Source: Bacillus licheniformis DSM 13 = ATCC 14580 (GTDB lineage Bacteria > Bacillota > Bacilli > Bacillales > Bacillaceae). From it: a stretch of DNA of 64,000 nucleotides. Below are positions 1 through 8,210 of this stretch, piece by piece. The stretch is taken from positions 3,866,501 through 3,930,500 of the forward strand of contig NC_006270.3 in assembly GCF_000011645.1 (NCBI RefSeq). Reading direction: 5' to 3'. A model generated the notes under the pieces. The model worked only from the letters and a program-made list of their open reading frames with translations, ran no database searches and was not told the origin of the DNA. Numbering within the stretch: the first letter of the stretch is position 1; the number at the start of each line of letters is the position of its first letter. The translations under genes were made by a program, and so were the position numbers.

Positions 1-130
1 AAAGCCATTTCCATTTTTTGAAGTATGTCAGCACAAATACGATTGCAATTGAAGTAAGCAAAATGGAAATCTGTGCTCCAAGAATTAATGGGTCACCTGT
101 AATTATGAATTCGTCCCATTTCAAATTCAT
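1..130 (-). CDS. qoxB: Cytochrome aa3 quinol oxidase subunit I, N-terminal part only
   Basis: Only the first 43 codons lie in the window; the gene continues past base 1. The family enzyme is the haem-copper catalytic subunit that oxidises menaquinol and reduces oxygen in the cytoplasmic membrane. The visible part begins MNLKWDEFIITGDP and runs into a first hydrophobic membrane segment, matching the start of Bacillus QoxB. A strong ribosome binding site (AAAGGAGG) precedes the ATG. It follows qoxA by 17 bases in the same direction, the usual qoxABCD order, which supports the call despite the short length. The haem ligands are outside the window. Confidence 0.9.
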   Translation of the reverse strand, partial: MNLKWDEFIITGDPLILGAQISILLTSIAIVFVLTYFKKWKWL

Positions 131-147
131 GCAAGCTTCCTCCTTTC

Positions 148-1119
148 CTAGTGAGAATCTTGGTCTTCAGATTGTTTTTGATCTTTGTTTGTCTTTACGT
201 TTTCAAACGGATCTGATTTAGAGTGCGGAGACAACGGTTTATAGCCCAGTCTTTCGCGCGCTTTAATGGCGTATTCCGCATCATTTCCGTGATTAACGTA
301 CTTCAGGTGTGTAGATGAGAACGTCATTTCGTCCGCATGCTGAGGAAGCATCAGTTCATCGTACTGGGTTTTCGTCAGCTTGGGAGCTTCTTTCTGCGTT
401 TTCTTCACCCAGTCATTAAACTTGCTTTCAGATACCGCATTGACATTAAACTTTTGTTCTGCAAAACCTTCGCCTGTGAAGTTTGCATTTCGGCCTTTAT
501 AAGTACCCTCATGGTCTGCCTGTAAATATTGCTCCATTTCCATTCCGGACATGGCGTATTTTTGCCCGCCAAGCTGCGGAATCCACAGAGATGCCATAGA
601 GTCGGCAGATGAGATTTTAAACAAGATCGGTCTGTCTGTCGGGATATTCAAATAGTTGACCGTTTCGATATCCTGTTCCGGATAGCTGAATACCCATTTC
701 CAATCGACAGATGTAGCATATACGACCAAAGGTTCCTTGTCCTTTGATGCTTTTGGAGCCTCTTCTAGAGAATAAATTGTTTGAACTGTCGGCACTGACA
801 GCGCAATAACAATTAAAATCGGAACCACTGTCCAGACGATTTCTAAAAATGTATTGCCTTCTACTTCCGGGCTGTAAGGAGACTTTCTGTCTTTACGCTC
901 ACGGTATTTCACAATCATCACAGTAAAAAGGACAAATACGACCGCTACGATAAACAGCATAAATCCAATCGATAATAGAATAAGATCTCTTTGCTGCGAA
1001 GCAACCGGTCCTTTAGGATCCAATACCGCGATTTGACTGCAGCCGCCCAATAAAAAAACGGAGGAAAGCAGAGTCAGCATAATCAGTGGTTTAAATGCTC
1101 TGAACAAGAGGATCACCAT
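148..1119 (-). CDS. qoxA: Cytochrome aa3 quinol oxidase subunit II, lipoprotein
   Basis: Subunit II of the menaquinol oxidase, anchored in the membrane with its cupredoxin-like domain outside. The sequence has a lipoprotein signal with lipobox LLGGC (Cys about residue 27), two further membrane segments near residues 46-70 and 88-110, then a long extracellular domain containing VDWKWVFSYPEQDI and MASLWIPQLGGQKYAM. The CuA cysteine pair of cytochrome c oxidases is absent, as expected of quinol oxidases. The start is uncertain: ATG at 1119 touches the AAGGAAGG site, while GTG (1116) or TTG (1107) gives better spacing and matches the B. subtilis N-terminus. First gene of qoxAB(CD). About 323 aa, close to the 321 aa of B. 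subtilis. Confidence 0.95.
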   Translation of the reverse strand: MVILLFRAFKPLIMLTLLSSVFLLGGCSQIAVLDPKGPVASQQRDLILLSIGFMLFIVAVVFVLFTVMIVKYRERKDRKSPYSPEVEGNTFLEIVWTVVPILIVIALSVPTVQTIYSLEEAPKASKDKEPLVVYATSVDWKWVFSYPEQDIETVNYLNIPTDRPILFKISSADSMASLWIPQLGGQKYAMSGMEMEQYLQADHEGTYKGRNANFTGEGFAEQKFNVNAVSESKFNDWVKKTQKEAPKLTKTQYDELMLPQHADEMTFSSTHLKYVNHGNDAEYAIKARERLGYKPLSPHSKSDPFENVKTNKDQKQSEDQDSH

Positions 1120-1522
1120 CCTTCCTTAATGATGTCTAAAATTTGGTCAGAATATCTAAGATAAAAGGATTCTGAAAAACTTTTTTCTTCTACCTTGCTA
1201 TGCTATCAAAATCTTCACCAATTAGCCTTATTTTTTTCGATTGTTCACCTTTTTTTCACCCAAATGTCACAAAATCGTCAAAATTTGTTCATGATATTAT
1301 GAATAACAAAGGAAAAAGACTGGTAATTTTTTAGTTCTTTTTACACACATAGCAAGCGCTGACAAATCCCTCCGGAACAAAAAATCTGTCAAATTTAGGT
1401 TTACCACAATAAAAAACTTTGGTCAATCATTAATTTCACATTGTTAAATTTTTTCATGGTGAATCATTATCCTTCTCCCTTCCTTTTCCCTGCTGACAAC
1501 CGGTTTTAAACTAAAGAACATC
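1120..1522. other. Non-coding region upstream of qoxA
   Basis: About 400 bases without a gene between the galE terminator and qoxA. The strand read by qoxA contains several TTGAC-type hexamers (for example near 1386 and 1422 on the minus strand), but I could not pair one convincingly with a -10 element. The qox promoter must lie here. Confidence 0.4.
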
Positions 1523-1560
1523 AAAAAAGAGCTTTCTTCTGTGACTGAAAGCTCTTTTTT
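1523..1560 (-). terminator. Rho-independent terminator of galE
   Basis: A perfect 14-bp stem (AAAAAAGAGCTTTC against GAAAGCTCTTTTTT) with a 10-base loop lies just after the galE stop codon. The flanking A and T runs make it able to work in both directions. Confidence 0.9.
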
Positions 1561-1587
1561 ATCCTATATAATAGGCGTTATCGCATT

Positions 1588-2577
1588 CTAGCTTTGATAG
1601 CCGTTCGGATGTGCTTTAAACCACTTCCACGCGCTGTCAATGATCGTTTCCAGTTCGGCGTACTTCGGCTGCCATCCAAGCTCTTTCACCGCTTTTTCCG
1701 AAGAGGCGATCAGCTGTGCCGGGTCTCCTGCGCGGCGCTCTGCAACCTCCGCCGGTATCGGACAGCCTGTCACTTTCCGGGCAGTTTCAACGACTTCTTT
1801 GACTGAGAAGCCCGTTCCGTTTCCGAGATTGTATACGGCGCTTTCTCCGCCGTTTCGAAGCCTCTCGACAGCGAGAATATGCGCGTCGACCAGATCCATC
1901 ACATGGATGTAGTCTCTGATGCACGTGCCATCCGGAGTCGGATAGTCGTCGCCGAAAATCATAATCTTGTCCCGTTTGCCTAGCGCGACTTGAAGAATGA
2001 TCGGAATCAGGTGCGTTTCAGGCTGGTGGTCCTCGCCGATCAAGCCGTCTACATGCGCCCCGGCAACATTAAAGTAGCGAAGGACGACATGACGGATTCC
2101 GTATGCCTTTTCAGACCACTTCAGCATTTTTTCAATTGCAAGCTTCGTTTCCCCGTACGGGTTTGTCGGATCCGTCGGATCTGTTTCCATAATCGGCACC
2201 CGATCCGGTTCTCCGTATGTTGCAGCGGTTGATGAGAAAACAATTTGCTTCACATCGAACTCTTTCATGACCTTTAACAGGCAAACAGCTCCGTAAACGT
2301 TGTTGTCATAATATTTGAGAGGATCTGTTACGCTTTCTCCAACCAATGAATCGGCCGCGAAATGCATGACAGCCTCAATGTCGTTTTCCTGAAACACCTT
2401 TCTTAGAAATGCTTCATCGCGCAGATCTCCATTATAGAAAGAAGCTCCCTTTAAAGCCGCCTCTTCATGTCCAGTTTGCAGGTTATCAATAATTACGACA
2501 TCTTCATTGCGGCTTAACAGTTCCGCTACAGCATGGCTTCCAATATAGCCCGCCCCTCCGCATACTAATATTGCCAA
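1588..2577 (-). CDS. galE: UDP-glucose 4-epimerase
   Basis: Interconverts UDP-glucose and UDP-galactose (Leloir pathway; precursor supply for cell-wall and exopolysaccharides). The extended short-chain dehydrogenase fold is clear: NAD-binding GGAGYIGSH at residues 7-15, the substrate region SSTAATYGE near 115-123, and the catalytic YxxxK as YGETK at 141-145. At 329 aa it is near the usual length. The start codon is TTG at 2577, seven bases after AGGAGAG; no in-frame ATG fits better. It stands alone with its own terminator, upstream of qoxA. An alternative NDP-sugar epimerase specificity cannot be excluded from sequence alone. Confidence 0.93.
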   Translation of the reverse strand: MAILVCGGAGYIGSHAVAELLSRNEDVVIIDNLQTGHEEAALKGASFYNGDLRDEAFLRKVFQENDIEAVMHFAADSLVGESVTDPLKYYDNNVYGAVCLLKVMKEFDVKQIVFSSTAATYGEPDRVPIMETDPTDPTNPYGETKLAIEKMLKWSEKAYGIRHVVLRYFNVAGAHVDGLIGEDHQPETHLIPIILQVALGKRDKIMIFGDDYPTPDGTCIRDYIHVMDLVDAHILAVERLRNGGESAVYNLGNGTGFSVKEVVETARKVTGCPIPAEVAERRAGDPAQLIASSEKAVKELGWQPKYAELETIIDSAWKWFKAHPNGYQS

Positions 2578-3278
2578 TTCATTTCTCTCCTTTCAGCGGC
2601 GTTATCCTTCTATTTTAAAATCTATAAAACGCCTGTGAATCTCTTTTTCAAACAAAGATGATATATTTGCTTTTTTCATTTTACCACCTTCAGCATTTTC
2701 CGGCTTGTATTTTCATCATTTCTTCAAATAAAAAGTTGGGGGAAAAACGAATTGAGAGACCTTCATTCCATTAAATACCTTACAAGGAATAGTTCGGGTT
2801 TTTATCCATATCAATGGTTTTCTCTTGGTGAATCAACGCGATTTTGAGGCAAAAGCTATACTTTTTTCACTGCATTTGAAACCAATGTTCTTTTTTTCCA
2901 CTTAATGCTGATCGATAATAGTATTTTCGTATTACCCTTCTTTAACCCATACAGCAACTAAGCCCAAAGAACCCTCTCCACCCATTAGATCTTTAATCTA
3001 AATAACCCCTTCAAACCATCGATTTTCCAATATTTCCACACAATGACCTCTCAAAAATCCCTTCCTTGTTTTTAGAATATTCAAAGGATATTCGGCTGCA
3101 ATTGAGAAATTCTTAATAGGGAAAAATGATCATTTTTATTTGAATACTATCCAGTCAGTAATTGATTGTTTATTATTATAAGTAAGAATCTAAGATTTTT
3201 TGGTTTTTTTAGTCAGTTATTTAGGGAATAGGTAGGTTTATCAATGATGACTTTGTGAATTTTTTATGAAATTTGTCA
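2578..3278. other. Long AT-rich non-coding stretch
   Basis: About 700 bases with no convincing gene in any frame. The end next to galE must hold the galE promoter; on the minus strand TTCACA and TAAAAT separated by 16 bases near 2610-2640 is a weak candidate. The rest is AT-rich, with many short poly-T runs and stop codons. It may hold a small RNA or regulatory sites for slrA, but no defined structure was recognised. Confidence 0.4.
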
Positions 3279-3307
3279 TTGTTTTCACATGGCTGTTGTT
3301 TTATAAC
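3279..3307 (+). promoter_or_regulatory. Candidate SigA promoter of slrA
   Basis: TTGTTT at 3279-3284 and TATAAC at 3302-3307 are separated by 17 bases, about 70 bases upstream of slrA. The match is moderate. Confidence 0.4.
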
Positions 3308-3378
3308 TTTTATTGCATCTCAAGGAAGAACCGTTTTTTCTTTGAGGTGAACAACGTCTTATCATATTGGAGGAAGCT

Positions 3379-3528
3379 ATGAATACTCAAACGAAACACA
3401 AGTTGGACAAAGATTGGGTGATTTTGATGAAGGAGGCGAAAAAACTTGGGCTGCAAATTGAAGATGTGAAAGAATTTCTTCGCAGTCAGCCCATCCAAAG
3501 CGATGCTGAAAAACAGATAAAGCAATAA
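3379..3528 (+). CDS. slrA: SinI-like antirepressor SlrA
   Basis: A 49-aa protein starting at ATG 3379 after TTGGAGGAAGCT. Its core DWVILMKEAKKLGLQIEDV (from residue 12) followed by KEFL is the SinI helical hook that in B. subtilis SinI and SlrA binds the biofilm repressor SinR and prevents it binding DNA. The protein has no DNA-binding domain of its own. The neighbourhood (qox on one side, ywcBA on the other) is where slrA lies in B. subtilis, which decides SlrA over SinI. Known SlrA is 52 aa. The TetR-type regulator gene ywcC that adjoins slrA in B. subtilis is not found here. It has its own terminator. Expected role: releasing matrix genes from SinR and switching cells to chains and biofilm. 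Confidence 0.8.
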   Translation: MNTQTKHKLDKDWVILMKEAKKLGLQIEDVKEFLRSQPIQSDAEKQIKQ

Positions 3529-3557
3529 GCGTTTAAAAGCATCAGTTATCCAAAAAA

Positions 3558-3611
3558 ACAGGCGGTTCTGTTGAATCTTGGTCTATCAAGATGATCCAAC
3601 CGGCTGTTTTA
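3558..3611 (+). terminator. Long terminator-like hairpin after slrA
   Basis: ACAGGCGGTT (3558-3567) pairs with AACCGGCTGT (3598-3607) with one mismatch, and inside it ATCTTG pairs with CAAGAT around a six-base loop. A-rich sequence precedes it and TTTT follows. Confidence 0.65.
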
Positions 3612-4060
3612 ACGAGTGTTTTAATTGATAATGACGTATTTGAGCAGCAGGCTTGCTGCCTGTGTATAGATTCTGTCTGCTCCATAGAAACGAGCATTTT
3701 AAGGAGCAGCCTTACCTTTTGCCCTGTACATAGGTTGTTTCACTTTTTCCAGCTTCACTCTCTTAAGGGGTACCAGACCGGATTGATTAAGGCGTTTTAG
3801 AGGCATTGCTGACCAACGCTGATGCCAGCAGCCCCATACACTTTCTTCTGTATCGGTTTCGATTGCCTTTCTCCTGAAAGGGGGCGGAGCTTTTGGCCTT
3901 AATCCTTTTGATACCATCCTCGGGCTTCCTTTCCATACTCCCTTTTCTGTTAACCATCCGCCTATATAATCGGTTTTTTCGATGTTAAATATCTAAAATA
4001 TCAATTTTACTGATGGTTGTTGTTATCTTAAACTGAATTCATGACCCATTCCAGAGGAGG
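3612..4060. other. Non-coding or doubtful region between slrA and the reductase pseudogene
   Basis: No recognised gene. A 72-codon open frame on the minus strand (3699-3917) has a passable ribosome binding site (AGGAAG, eight bases before the ATG) but resembles no family I know and lacks a domain pattern, so I do not call it a gene. In B. subtilis the regulator ywcC occupies this position relative to slrA; nothing TetR-like can be read here in any frame. Confidence 0.35.
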
Positions 4061-4069
4061 ATGATGAAT

Positions 4070-4690
4070 ATGGGGATAGCAGCAATCTGCGGAAGCTCCC
4101 GCGAAAACGGAAATACGGAAGAGTTGGTGAATCGATTAGTAGACGGACTTGATGCCGATAAGATCTACCTGCGAAACTATCACATTGAGCCCGTATCGGA
4201 CTACAGGCACGGCAATACAGCCCCTTTGTATCCTGATGATGACTACAGAGACCTGATCAGCCGGGTGCTGGAGAAGGATATCCTGATTTTTGCCACTCCG
4301 ATCTATTAGTACGGAATGTCGGGTTTGATGAAAAACTTTATTGACCGCTGGTCACAGACATTGATTGAGCACGGGAGATCTGCATTTAAACAGCAAATGG
4401 CGAAAAAAACGGTCTACGTCGCGGCTGTCGGAGACGATGATCCCCGCTTGAAAGGGCTGCCGCTTATTCAACAGTTTCAATATATCTTTGATTTTATGAA
4501 CATGACATTCGACGGCTATTTGCTCGGCAAAGGGAACAAGCCCGGCGGCGTGGTGACAGACCGGACAGCGATTGTGTCTGCAAATGAACTGAGAAGGAAG
4601 CTGGCAGAGGCGGAAACGGGGCGGAAAGCATGGCAAATAAAAAGGCGAACAAACGGTTTTATTTATGGAAAAAGCATTTATTCGAGATGA
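4070..4690 (+). pseudogene. NAD(P)H-dependent FMN reductase (flavodoxin fold), interrupted by an amber codon
   Basis: The frame starts at ATG 4070, nine bases after AGAGGAGG, with the FMN phosphate loop GSSRENGNTEE, and runs to a TAG at 4307-4309. The same frame then continues without break to 4690. Across the stop the peptide reads ATPIY-stop-YGMSGLMKNFIDRW; in this family the usual motif is PIYWYGMSG, so a TGG tryptophan codon has become TAG by one G-to-A change. Joined length would be about 206 aa, normal for the family. Unless the stop is read through or is a sequence error, the gene yields only a 79-aa fragment lacking half the fold. The substrate is unknown. Confidence 0.8.
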
Positions 4691-4808
4691 TCAGGTCTTT
4701 CATCTTATATAAATAAAAGGCTTTGTGAAAATTGAAGAATAAATCCGGAGCTTGTTACATACCTTTGTTGTATCTTTTCAGACAAACACAAGGAGGGTCA
4801 AAGAACAA

Positions 4809-5123
4809 ATGGGAGAAGGCAAAATAGATTACAGCAAAGCTGCGGCATCTCCGGAGTTCCAGCGGTTGTTAAAGCGGAAACGGGCTTTTATTGTACCGAT
4901 GACGATTTTCTTTTTGCTCTTTTATTTCCTGCTGCCGGTTATGACATCATACTTCACATTTTTGAATCAGCCGGCAGTCGGGGCCATCACGTGGGCATGG
5001 GTTTTCGCGATTGCTCAGTTTGTTATGACGTGGACGCTGTGCATTGTGTATACGAAAAAAGCCGGTCAATTCGATCAAATTGCAAGCGATTTCAAAAAGA
5101 AGATTGGAGGCGTTGATTCATGA
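4809..5123 (+). CDS. ywcB: Small membrane protein YwcB, DUF485 family
   Basis: A 104-aa protein with two hydrophobic segments (about residues 20-43 and 55-77) between charged ends, the pattern of the DUF485 partners of acetate-type symporters such as E. coli YjcH beside ActP. Start chosen at ATG 4809 after AAGGAGGG (11-base gap); the frame is open further upstream, but no better start exists there. Its stop overlaps the ywcA start (ATGA at 5120-5123), so the two are translationally coupled and probably act together. The biochemical role of DUF485 proteins is not established; they are thought to assist the linked transporter. Confidence 0.85.
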   Translation: MGEGKIDYSKAAASPEFQRLLKRKRAFIVPMTIFFLLFYFLLPVMTSYFTFLNQPAVGAITWAWVFAIAQFVMTWTLCIVYTKKAGQFDQIASDFKKKIGGVDS

Positions 5124-6658
5124 GTGCCACAGCCTTTATTTTGTTTCTTGCCATTGTCGCCCTCACGCTTGTCATTACGTATTTCGCCGCTAAACAGACA
5201 AAAACGGCCAATGAGTTTTACACGGCGGGAGGGGGACTTACCGGCATTCAAAACGGACTGGCTATTGCGGGAGATTACATGTCAGCGGCTTCTTTCCTCG
5301 GAATTGCCGGGATGATCGCTTTGAACGGGTTTGACGGTTTCTTCTACAGCATCGGCTTCCTCGTCGCTTATTTAGTTGTCCTTTATATTGTGGCAGAACC
5401 GCTCCGAAACCTCGGCAAATTTACAATGGCGGACATGATTGCCTCTCGTTTTAAACAAAAGAAAATTCGCGGTGTCGCCGCATTAAACACAATCACGATC
5501 TCCACCTTTTATATGATTGCACAGTTAGTCGGCGCCGGCGCGCTGATCAAGCTTCTGCTCGGCATCGATTATACGCTGGCAGTGTGCATTGTCGGGGTTT
5601 TGATGACCATCTACGTCGTATTCGGAGGAATGATTGCAACCAGCTGGGTCCAGATCATCAAGGCCGTTCTTTTGATGGCGGGGACGCTAATCATTTCGGT
5701 CATCGTTTTTTCAAAATTCGGCTTCAGCCTGACGAACATGTTCGAACAAATGAAAACAGCTACTCCGCTCGGGGCGGATTTTCTAAACCCCGGCAATAAG
5801 TATAAAGTTCCTCTTGAAACACTTTCACTCAATTTGGCGCTCGTCCTTGGAACAGCCGGCCTGCCCCACATTCTCATCCGCTTTTATACAGTAAAAGATG
5901 CCAAAACGGCAAGGAAATCGGTTGTCTCGGCAACATGGATTATCGGTATATTTTATATTATGACGGTCTTTCTCGGTTTTGGTGCTGCCGCTTTTGTCGG
6001 TTTTGAAAACATTTTAGCTGCCGATAAAGCGGGGAATATGGCCGCACCGCTGCTTGCTCAGGCGCTCGGCGGAGATTTTCTGTTCGCCTTCGTCTCAGCC
6101 ATCGCTTTCGCCACGATTTTGGCGGTAGTTACAGGACTTGTCCTGTCGGCGGCTTCTGCTTTTGCGCATGATATATACAGCCAGATTATCAGAAAAGGCG
6201 CGGCTACGGAAAAAGAGCAAATGATTGCTGCAAGGTGGGCTTCCATCGGCGTATCCGTCCTTTCAATTCTGCTTGCTGTCTTTGCCCAATCGCTGAATGT
6301 CGCGTTTCTTGTCTCGCTAGCATTTGCCGTGGCGGCAAGCGCCAATTTGCCGCTTATTATCTTCACCGTCTTCTGGAAAAGATTCAATGCCGCCGGCGCT
6401 TTGGCCGGCAGCCTGACCGGCCTTTTAAGCGCTCTGATCCTTGTCTCCATCAGCCCGAGCGTATGGGACCCGGCCGGAAACGCCATCTTTGTTGGAGACC
6501 CGCTCATCCCGCTTTCCAACCCGGGAATCATCTCTATTCCGCTCGGCTTTTTAGGCGCTTATCTTGGAACGATTCTATCTTCAAAAACCCCTGGTCAAGA
6601 CGCGTTTGCAGAAATTCAGGTCAAAGCGCATACAGGCATCCACATGGATCAATCTTAA
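5120..6658 (+). CDS. ywcA: Sodium:solute symporter YwcA (acetate/pyruvate permease-like)
   Basis: A 512-aa multi-span membrane protein of the solute:sodium symporter family. Family signatures include the N-terminal block NEFYTAGGGLTGIQNGLAIA and the GDYMSAASFLGIAG loop, LPHILIRFYTVKDAKTARKS in the middle, and FAHDIYSQIIRKGA before the last spans. These resemble E. coli ActP and related monocarboxylate permeases, so acetate or another short carboxylate is the likely substrate (inference). It is the second gene of ywcBA and ends at a strong terminator. B. subtilis YwcA has the same neighbour and similar length. No regulatory gene adjoins it. Confidence 0.9.
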   Translation: MSATAFILFLAIVALTLVITYFAAKQTKTANEFYTAGGGLTGIQNGLAIAGDYMSAASFLGIAGMIALNGFDGFFYSIGFLVAYLVVLYIVAEPLRNLGKFTMADMIASRFKQKKIRGVAALNTITISTFYMIAQLVGAGALIKLLLGIDYTLAVCIVGVLMTIYVVFGGMIATSWVQIIKAVLLMAGTLIISVIVFSKFGFSLTNMFEQMKTATPLGADFLNPGNKYKVPLETLSLNLALVLGTAGLPHILIRFYTVKDAKTARKSVVSATWIIGIFYIMTVFLGFGAAAFVGFENILAADKAGNMAAPLLAQALGGDFLFAFVSAIAFATILAVVTGLVLSAASAFAHDIYSQIIRKGAATEKEQMIAARWASIGVSVLSILLAVFAQSLNVAFLVSLAFAVAASANLPLIIFTVFWKRFNAAGALAGSLTGLLSALILVSISPSVWDPAGNAIFVGDPLIPLSNPGIISIPLGFLGAYLGTILSSKTPGQDAFAEIQVKAHTGIHMDQS

Positions 6659-6673
6659 ACCGTGTGCAGCCGA

Positions 6674-6706
6674 AAAAAACTTATGAGCCGGCCGGCCCAT
6701 AAGTTT
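6674..6706. terminator. Bidirectional terminator between ywcA and xylB
   Basis: AAACTTATG, a GC-rich centre and CATAAGTTT form a stem flanked by A and T runs. It serves converging ywcA (plus) and xylB (minus). Confidence 0.85.
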
Positions 6707-6710
6707 TTAT

Positions 6711-8210
6711 TTATTCCCGAAAGCTTGCCAGCCGCTCGTTCAGCGTTTTCGTGTGCCGGTAGACATCTCTGTAAATTTGAAAGAGAGCTTCGTATTGTCT
6801 GCTGTATTCACGGCGGGGCGAAAAGGTTTCTTTGATGAGAACGAATCGGTCTGCACAAGCCTCAAGCGACGGAAACCAGCCGCACCCGACGGCCGCGATC
6901 ATGGCTGCACCGTATGCCGGCCCCTGTTCGCTTGTCAGTCTGATGATGTCGGCGTTGAAGATATCCGCCTGGATTTGCAGCCATTGATTGCTTTTGGCGC
7001 CTCCTCCGATTGAAATCACACGGCTGATGTCTTTTCCCCCGGCACGGAATTGTTCAATGCTTTCATGAAGGGAGAATGTAATGCCTTCAATAACGGCTCT
7101 GACAAAGTCCGCCCGTGTATGTGCGCTGTCCATCCCGATGAAGCTGGCGCGAATATCTGCGTCGGCATGAGGAGTTCTCTCCCCTGACAAGTAAGGGGTA
7201 AACAGCAGTCCCCCGGCCCCGGGACGGGAATGGCCAATATCGCTGATTAATTCGTCAAATGACGCCTGCCCGGCAAATACATCTTTAAACCAGCTGAAGC
7301 TGCGTCCTGCAGAAAGCGTCACTCCCATCGAATAAAACGCATCGGGGGCTGCATGGTTCAGAAAATGAATATTGCCATTAAACTCTTGATCACGGTTTGA
7401 TTCATATGTGAGAACAACCCCCGAGGTGCCTATGCTGCAAAGGGCGGTTCCTTCTTTTAAAATACCGGCGCCGACAGCGCCGCATGCATTATCAGCGCCG
7501 CCGGCAAACACCTTGACTTCAGGAGACAGCCCGGTTTCGGCCGCGAATTCCGGTCTGAGGCCGCCGACACAAGCGCCCGGTTCAATCAAATCCGGACATA
7601 AGGACTCCGGGATGCCGAGCTTTCTGCAGATTTCCCCGCTCCATGTTTGATGTCTCACATCTAGCAGGAGCGTTCCGGCCGCATCTGAATATTCGCTGTG
7701 AAGACGCCCCGTCATGGTGTACCTGACATAGTCTTTCGGCAGCAAAAAAACGGCCGCCTTTTCAAACAGCTCTTTTTCATATTCTTTCACCCATAAAAGC
7801 TTCGGAAGGGTAAAACCTTCGAGCGCCGGATTTTTCGCGATCTCGAGCAGGCGCTCCTTTCCGATTTTGTCGTTAATCAGCCGGCATTGTTCGGTTGTCC
7901 GTGTATCGTTCCACAGGATCGCGTTTCGCAAAACCTCTCCTTTGCCGTTTAAAAGTACCAATCCATGCATCTGTCCGGAAAAGCTGACCCCTTTAATCTG
8001 AGATGCTTTTCCCGGGAAATGCCCGACCAATTCCTTAATGGCTTCCTTCGTTTTGTCCGCCCATTCTGCGGGATCCTGTTCGGAATAACCGGAATGGGGC
8101 TCAATGATGGAAAACGGTTTGGAGACCTCGCCGCACAGCTCTCCCCGCTGATTGACAAGGATGATTTTAACCGTGCTGGTGCCGAGATCGACCCCGATTA
8201 CGTATTCCAC
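6711..8210 (-). CDS. xylB: Xylulokinase
   Basis: Phosphorylates D-xylulose to xylulose 5-phosphate with ATP, feeding the pentose phosphate pathway; cytoplasmic. It has the FGGY sugar kinase fold: VDLGTSTVKIILVN at the N-terminus (first ATP-phosphate loop), FSGQMHGLV, ILWNDTRT, and the C-terminal GGGAKSNQWLQIQADIFN. At 499 aa it has the normal length. Start is GTG at 8210 after AAAGGAGACACACTA, overlapping the xylA stop by one base (TAGTG), so the two genes are co-translated. Expression should follow the xylA promoter, xyl operator and cre site upstream. Confidence 0.95.
   Translation of the reverse strand: MEYVIGVDLGTSTVKIILVNQRGELCGEVSKPFSIIEPHSGYSEQDPAEWADKTKEAIKELVGHFPGKASQIKGVSFSGQMHGLVLLNGKGEVLRNAILWNDTRTTEQCRLINDKIGKERLLEIAKNPALEGFTLPKLLWVKEYEKELFEKAAVFLLPKDYVRYTMTGRLHSEYSDAAGTLLLDVRHQTWSGEICRKLGIPESLCPDLIEPGACVGGLRPEFAAETGLSPEVKVFAGGADNACGAVGAGILKEGTALCSIGTSGVVLTYESNRDQEFNGNIHFLNHAAPDAFYSMGVTLSAGRSFSWFKDVFAGQASFDELISDIGHSRPGAGGLLFTPYLSGERTPHADADIRASFIGMDSAHTRADFVRAVIEGITFSLHESIEQFRAGGKDISRVISIGGGAKSNQWLQIQADIFNADIIRLTSEQGPAYGAAMIAAVGCGWFPSLEACADRFVLIKETFSPRREYSRQYEALFQIYRDVYRHTKTLNERLASFRE

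Noticed and set aside
3699..3917. 72-codon open frame on the minus strand with a passable ribosome binding site
   Set aside because: No recognisable family, low-complexity basic composition and no promoter or terminator context; kept only as part of a non-coding entry.
6058..6702. Long open frames on both strands within ywcA
   Set aside because: They overlap a fully conserved symporter gene and show no protein-like motifs or start signals.
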